A stretch of 64,000 bases of DNA from Streptomyces sp. SID4985 (GTDB lineage Bacteria; Actinomycetota; Actinomycetes; Streptomycetales; Streptomycetaceae): NCBI RefSeq assembly GCF_009863025.1, contig NZ_WWIR01000643.1:1-64000 (forward strand). Reading direction: 5' to 3'. The position numbers and the translations under genes are program-made. How positions within the stretch are numbered: the stretch's first letter is position 1; each line of letters starts with the position of its first letter. Below, one piece after another: positions 60,894 through 64,000 of the stretch. Below the pieces are notes generated by a model. It did not search any database, was not told the DNA's origin, and was given only the letters and a program-made list of their open reading frames with translations.

Positions 60894-61811
60894 TCACCTG
60901 CGTGGAGTGCGCGGGAGGTCGGCGGAGTGGGCGGCCCAGTCCAGGATCTGGACAGCGGCACCGGCCGCTTCGAGACCCTGGCAGTGGCCGTGGTGCCTGC
61001 GGGCGATGCCGTCGAGGTCGAGATGGGTGCCGAAGGCGGGGTGGGCGGCGAGTCGGCGGGCGTACGACCAGAGGGCCGGGTGGTCCGCGATGCGGTGGAC
61101 GGCGGAGGCGTCGAGGTGGCAGCGGTGGACGGTGTCGAGCTGGACCAGACAGACCCAGAGGTGGATGTCGGCGGCCGTGATCCGCCCGTCGACCAAGTAC
61201 TCCTCGCCGGTCAGCCAGCGTTCGAGGCGGCCCAGGGCGTCCAGCAGGCCGTCGAGCGCGGCGGCGCGGGCTGCGGGGGCGGTGTCGGCGGCCCCCGCGT
61301 ACTGCGCGCTCTGCTCGATCTCCTCGGCGCAGAGGCGTTCGACGGCCCCGATGGTGGACTCCCAGCCCGCGGGGTGGAGGGGATCACCGTGGTGCGGGAG
61401 GCGGTCGAGGTCGCGCAGGATGTCGGGGGCGTGGGCGCTGACGATGCGGCCGGACCAGTCGTCGCTGAGCACGGGGTCGTGGGCGGGGCCGGTGTAGCGG
61501 TGGGCGCTGGCGTCGTACAGCGGGCGCAGCGCCGCGTGTCCGCCTCCGGGACAGTCGGGGACGGCGGACAGCAGGGTGACCGGACAGGTGTCGCCGAGGC
61601 CGAGGAGGCTGTGACCGATGGCGAGCCGGAGGCCGTCGGCGCAGGCGGTGGAGAGGTGGAGCCGGTAGCGGTGCGGGGCGGCGTAGTGGCCGCTGCGCGC
61701 GTCCCGGCCGATGCGGCCCCGGAAGGGCGCGACGGCGGTGCGGTGCGCGGACGGGGCAGCGGCGAGCGGGGTGGAGGACAGCGGAGCGGAGGACAGCGGA
61801 GTGATGGACAT
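60894..61811 (-). CDS. glutathione S-transferase C-terminal-domain protein (glutathionyl-hydroquinone-reductase-like)
   Basis: The 305-residue protein resembles the YqjG/ECM4 group: RYRLHLSTACADGLRLAIGH, HRYTGPAHDPVLSDDW, IVSAHAPDILRDL and the C-terminal domain GEEYLVDGRITAADIHLWVC. Relatives usually have CPWA at the active Cys, but here it is CADG. Streptomyces lacks glutathione, so mycothiol or another thiol would be the partner. A leader peptide gene precedes it. Confidence 0.7.
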   Translation of the reverse strand: MSITPLSSAPLSSTPLAAAPSAHRTAVAPFRGRIGRDARSGHYAAPHRYRLHLSTACADGLRLAIGHSLLGLGDTCPVTLLSAVPDCPGGGHAALRPLYDASAHRYTGPAHDPVLSDDWSGRIVSAHAPDILRDLDRLPHHGDPLHPAGWESTIGAVERLCAEEIEQSAQYAGAADTAPAARAAALDGLLDALGRLERWLTGEEYLVDGRITAADIHLWVCLVQLDTVHRCHLDASAVHRIADHPALWSYARRLAAHPAFGTHLDLDGIARRHHGHCQGLEAAGAAVQILDWAAHSADLPRTPRR

Positions 61812-61902
61812 ACGTCTCCCCTGGGTGGACGGGCACGCGGAGATGCGCGCGACGGCGGAAACGGCGTCGGTGGGGGCGTCGTCGCCCCGGTGGGAAAAAG
61901 CG

Positions 61903-62043
61903 TCAGACCAGGCTGATCGCGCTGGACACGCGCAGGAGGTCGATGTGCCGACGGGAGGTGAGCAGGGGGGACTTGACGATCCGGAGGGGCACGCACGACG
62001 CCCTGCGGCCCATCGGGCCGGAGACCGTCACCAGGCGCACCAT
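61903..62043 (-). CDS. short leader peptide (RVSSAxS type)
   Basis: The 46-residue peptide ends LTSRRHIDLLRVSSAISLV, the same pattern as the peptide before the ABC permease. It is 92 bases upstream of the transferase gene and likely part of its control. Confidence 0.6.
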   Translation of the reverse strand: MVRLVTVSGPMGRRASCVPLRIVKSPLLTSRRHIDLLRVSSAISLV

Positions 62044-62201
62044 GTTTCCCTACCTGTTCACTAGGCTTCCCTGGGGGGAGTGTCGGGGCGGTCCGGCGCG
62101 GCGTCAAGAGGGCGTTCACGCCCGATGACCTCTTTCCGCTCTGTTCAGCGGGCCGCCGGTGGTGTTGGGTGACCCCGGGACTCTCGGGAAAGGCGACCAC
62201 T

Positions 62202-62828
62202 GTGTGGATCATGGGTTTTCTGGCGGCCGCCCTGCTGGTCGCGCTGACTCCTGGGGCCAACAATCTCCTGGCCCTGCGCCATGGCATGGCGCGCGGTTTC
62301 CTCGCCTCGATGACCGGCGTCTGCGGCCGTCTCGTCGCCTTCGCCGTCCTGGTCCTCGCGGTCGTGGCCGGTCTCGGCCCCCTGCTGTCGGCCTCGGAGT
62401 GGGCGCTGACGGCCATCAAGTGGGCGGGCGTCGCCTACCTCCTCTACCTGGGCGTCACCATCCTCTGGACGAGCTTCCGCCAGGGCGGCGGCGGCCCCCT
62501 CGATCCGCCCACCGACGACCGGCCGCCGCTGAACTCCCTGGCCCGCAAGGAGTTCTGGGTCGCCATCACCAACCCGAAGGCCATCCTGGTCTTCACCGCC
62601 TTCGTCCCCCAGTTCGTCACCCCCGCCCACGGCTCCGTCACCGCCCAACTGGCCACCCTCGGCGCCGCCTACCTCGCCGCCGAGGCGACCGCCGCGGCCG
62701 TCTTCGCGGCGGCGGGCACGGCGATGGGAGCGATCCGCCTGAGCCGCCGCGCCCACCGCCGCCTGGACCGGGCGACGGGCGGGGTGCTGCTGGGCATGGC
62801 GGGAGTACTCGCGGCGGAGTCCGCTTGA
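62202..62828 (+). CDS. LysE-family exporter
   Basis: I chose the GTG at 62202 because GGGAAAGG lies about 8 bases upstream. A GTG at 62169 would add 11 residues. The 208-residue protein has six predicted spans and the family signature ALTPGANNLLALRHGMARGF near the N-terminus and NPKAILVFTAFVPQFV in the middle. LysE/RhtB proteins export amino acids or related metabolites. It overlaps the next gene by four bases. Confidence 0.85.
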   Translation: MWIMGFLAAALLVALTPGANNLLALRHGMARGFLASMTGVCGRLVAFAVLVLAVVAGLGPLLSASEWALTAIKWAGVAYLLYLGVTILWTSFRQGGGGPLDPPTDDRPPLNSLARKEFWVAITNPKAILVFTAFVPQFVTPAHGSVTAQLATLGAAYLAAEATAAAVFAAAGTAMGAIRLSRRAHRRLDRATGGVLLGMAGVLAAESA

Positions 62829-63436
62829 ACGGGGCACCGACGTCGCCGATCCGCCTTCCGCTCGACGAGCAACTCGACTGCCTGCGCGCGGTGTTGTCGC
62901 GCAACGAGATCCTGACGGAAGTACTCGACCGCGCCGCGAAGCTGGATCTGCCCGGCTGGTACGTGACGGCCGGCTGTCTGTTCCAGACCGTGTGGAACGT
63001 CGCCACGGACCGGCCGCCGACCGAGGGCATCAAGGACTACGACCTCTTCTACTTCGACGCCGGTGACCTGTCCTGGGCGGCCGAGGACGCGGTGATCCGG
63101 GCCGGTCGCGAGGTCTTCGCGGGACTGTCGGCGGAGGTGGAGATCCGCAACGAGGCGCGCGTCCACCTCTGGTACGAGGAGAAGTTCGGCGTGCCCTGTC
63201 CGCCGCACGACTCCACCGAGGCGGCCATCGACAGCTTCGCCGCGACGACGTGCTGTCTCGGGGTGCGGGTGGAGCCCGACGGGCGGTGGCGCGTGTACGC
63301 CCCGCACGGGCTGTCGGACGTGTTCGGCCTGGTCGTGCGGCCGAACCCGGTGCTGGCCCCGCGGTCGGTCTACGAGACGAAGACCGCGCGGTGGCGGGAG
63401 CAGTGGCCCGGGCTGACGGTCCTGGACTGGCCGTAG
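62825..63436 (+). CDS. nucleotidyltransferase-family protein
   Basis: The 203-residue protein uses a TTG start overlapping the exporter stop. WYVTAGCLFQTVWNVATDRP, IKDYDLFYFDAGDLSWAAED and RNEARVHLWYEEKFG match the PF06042-type family related to nucleotidyltransferases, with the Asp pair in KDYDLFYF as candidate metal ligands. Physiological substrate unknown. Confidence 0.75.
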   Translation: MNGAPTSPIRLPLDEQLDCLRAVLSRNEILTEVLDRAAKLDLPGWYVTAGCLFQTVWNVATDRPPTEGIKDYDLFYFDAGDLSWAAEDAVIRAGREVFAGLSAEVEIRNEARVHLWYEEKFGVPCPPHDSTEAAIDSFAATTCCLGVRVEPDGRWRVYAPHGLSDVFGLVVRPNPVLAPRSVYETKTARWREQWPGLTVLDWP

Positions 63437-63445
63437 CATCGGCCC

Positions 63446-64000
63446 ATGAGCCAAGTCCTCACCATCGCCCGTCCGCCCGGCGTCCGGGGAGTCCGGCTGG
63501 AGACCGGGCGGGGCGTCTTCGCCGCGCTCGCCGCCGTGCCCACGGGCTCCGCGCGACGCGGTACCGCGCTGCTCGTACCGGGGTTCAACGGCAGCAAGGA
63601 GGACTTCCTGCCGCTGCTCCCGGGGCTGAGCGAGGCGGGGTACGCGGTGTACGCCGTGGACCAGCGCGGGCAGTACGAGACGGGTCCGGCGTCCGTCGCC
63701 CCGGCCTACGACAGCGACTCCGCCGCAGCGGACGCGGTGTCGCTCGCCGAGGCGCTCGACGCGGGTCCCGTGCATCTGGTGGGGCACTCCTACGGCGGCC
63801 TGGTGTCGCGCCTCGCCGTACTCAACCACGTTGCCCCCGAGACCACTTGGGCCTCCCTCACACTGATGAACTTCGGCCCGGCGGAGGTCGGGACACCCAC
63901 GCGGGAGCGGCTGGAGCTACTCCTCGACGCCCTCGGCAGCATGGCCGTACCCGCCCTGTGGCCGTATCTCCGCCCCGCCGAGGACGGCATCCCCGCGGAC
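63446..64000 (+). CDS. alpha/beta hydrolase, cut by window end
   Basis: The start is the ATG at 63446 and 185 codons are visible. ALLVPGFNGSKEDFLPLLPG is the oxyanion region, YAVDQRGQYETG follows, and LVGHSYGG is the nucleophile elbow (GxSxG). The remaining catalytic residues lie beyond the window. Substrate unknown. Confidence 0.85.
   Translation, partial: MSQVLTIARPPGVRGVRLETGRGVFAALAAVPTGSARRGTALLVPGFNGSKEDFLPLLPGLSEAGYAVYAVDQRGQYETGPASVAPAYDSDSAAADAVSLAEALDAGPVHLVGHSYGGLVSRLAVLNHVAPETTWASLTLMNFGPAEVGTPTRERLELLLDALGSMAVPALWPYLRPAEDGIPAD

Noticed and set aside
60363-61916. A 517-codon plus-strand open frame opposite the transferase gene
   Set aside because: It is Gly/Val/Arg-rich with no domain pattern and mirrors the high third-position GC of the real minus-strand gene. 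The minus-strand frame has a clear transferase signature and a leader peptide.
1-64000. CRISPR array
   Set aside because: No regularly spaced direct repeats with unique spacers are visible. The clustered repeats at 27625-28295 are short and irregularly spaced.
1-64000. tRNA or rRNA genes
   Set aside because: I saw no cloverleaf with a proper T-loop. Isolated GTTCGA stretches (for example near 154 and 49020) lie within coding sequence.

Overview
The window is high-GC actinobacterial DNA, almost certainly Streptomyces: it carries a WhiB regulator, DUF317, DUF397 and DUF4913 proteins, Scr1-type XRE regulators with DUF5753 tails, and many GTG/TTG starts. Positions 1 to about 59,960 look like the right-hand part of a large integrated conjugative or mobilizable element. 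From about 59,962 the sequence is ordinary chromosome. The boundary is marked by a tyrosine integrase, an excisionase-like gene, and an amino-acid ABC permease gene that is cut off exactly next to the integrase. The left end of the element lies outside the window.

Layout. 1-830: end of an IS630-family insertion sequence. 1,069-17,650: a plus-strand block of transfer or maintenance genes, many with 4-bp stop/start overlaps. It includes a VirD4-type coupling ATPase (frameshifted), a protein with two DnaB-N-like domains, a broken cytosine-C5 methyltransferase, DUF4913 and DUF317 proteins, a RelE-like protein and tandem winged-helix proteins. Many of these otherwise unrelated proteins share an Ala/Pro/Arg-rich C-terminal tail. 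17,700-24,300: a patchy, partly decayed zone with small genes, a DUF574 methyltransferase, a DUF397/XRE pair and a ruined ATP-dependent DNA ligase. 24,400-31,450: a minus-strand mobilization and replication operon (zinc-ribbon protein, relaxase, MobC, DUF2637/SpdB-like protein, WhiB, DnaC-like loader, Rep-like protein). Three stacked hairpins in the start of mobC form a good oriT candidate.

32,195-35,810: an operon of an EspR-like regulator, an ImmA/IrrE-type peptidase, an MAB_1171c-type membrane protein and an amidase. 36,000-42,200: a cargo and decay zone with a resolvase remnant, another XRE regulator, a truncated IS5-family element and an intact 1,050-bp IS with perfect 34-bp ends and a TTA duplication. 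42,235-45,670: small accessory genes, an NAD-dependent epimerase and a large regulator.

45,966-57,160 is the most interesting part. Regulatory genes (HATPase-type kinase, tandem-GntR protein, DUF6082 protein) precede a tightly coupled seven-gene cassette: radical SAM enzyme, enolase-superfamily enzyme, HAD hydrolase, GGDEF-YdeI-like fusion, divergent phosphoketolase, phytanoyl-CoA-type dioxygenase and a methyltransferase. The content fits a small-molecule pathway built on a sugar phosphate or sugar acid, but I do not recognise the product.

59,962-64,000 (chromosome): truncated ABC permease, two short Cys/Ser-type leader peptides, a glutathione S-transferase-like protein, a LysE-family exporter, a nucleotidyltransferase-like protein and the start of an alpha/beta hydrolase. 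Several genes carry single-base indels, often at short homopolymers, so either decay or assembly error is at work.
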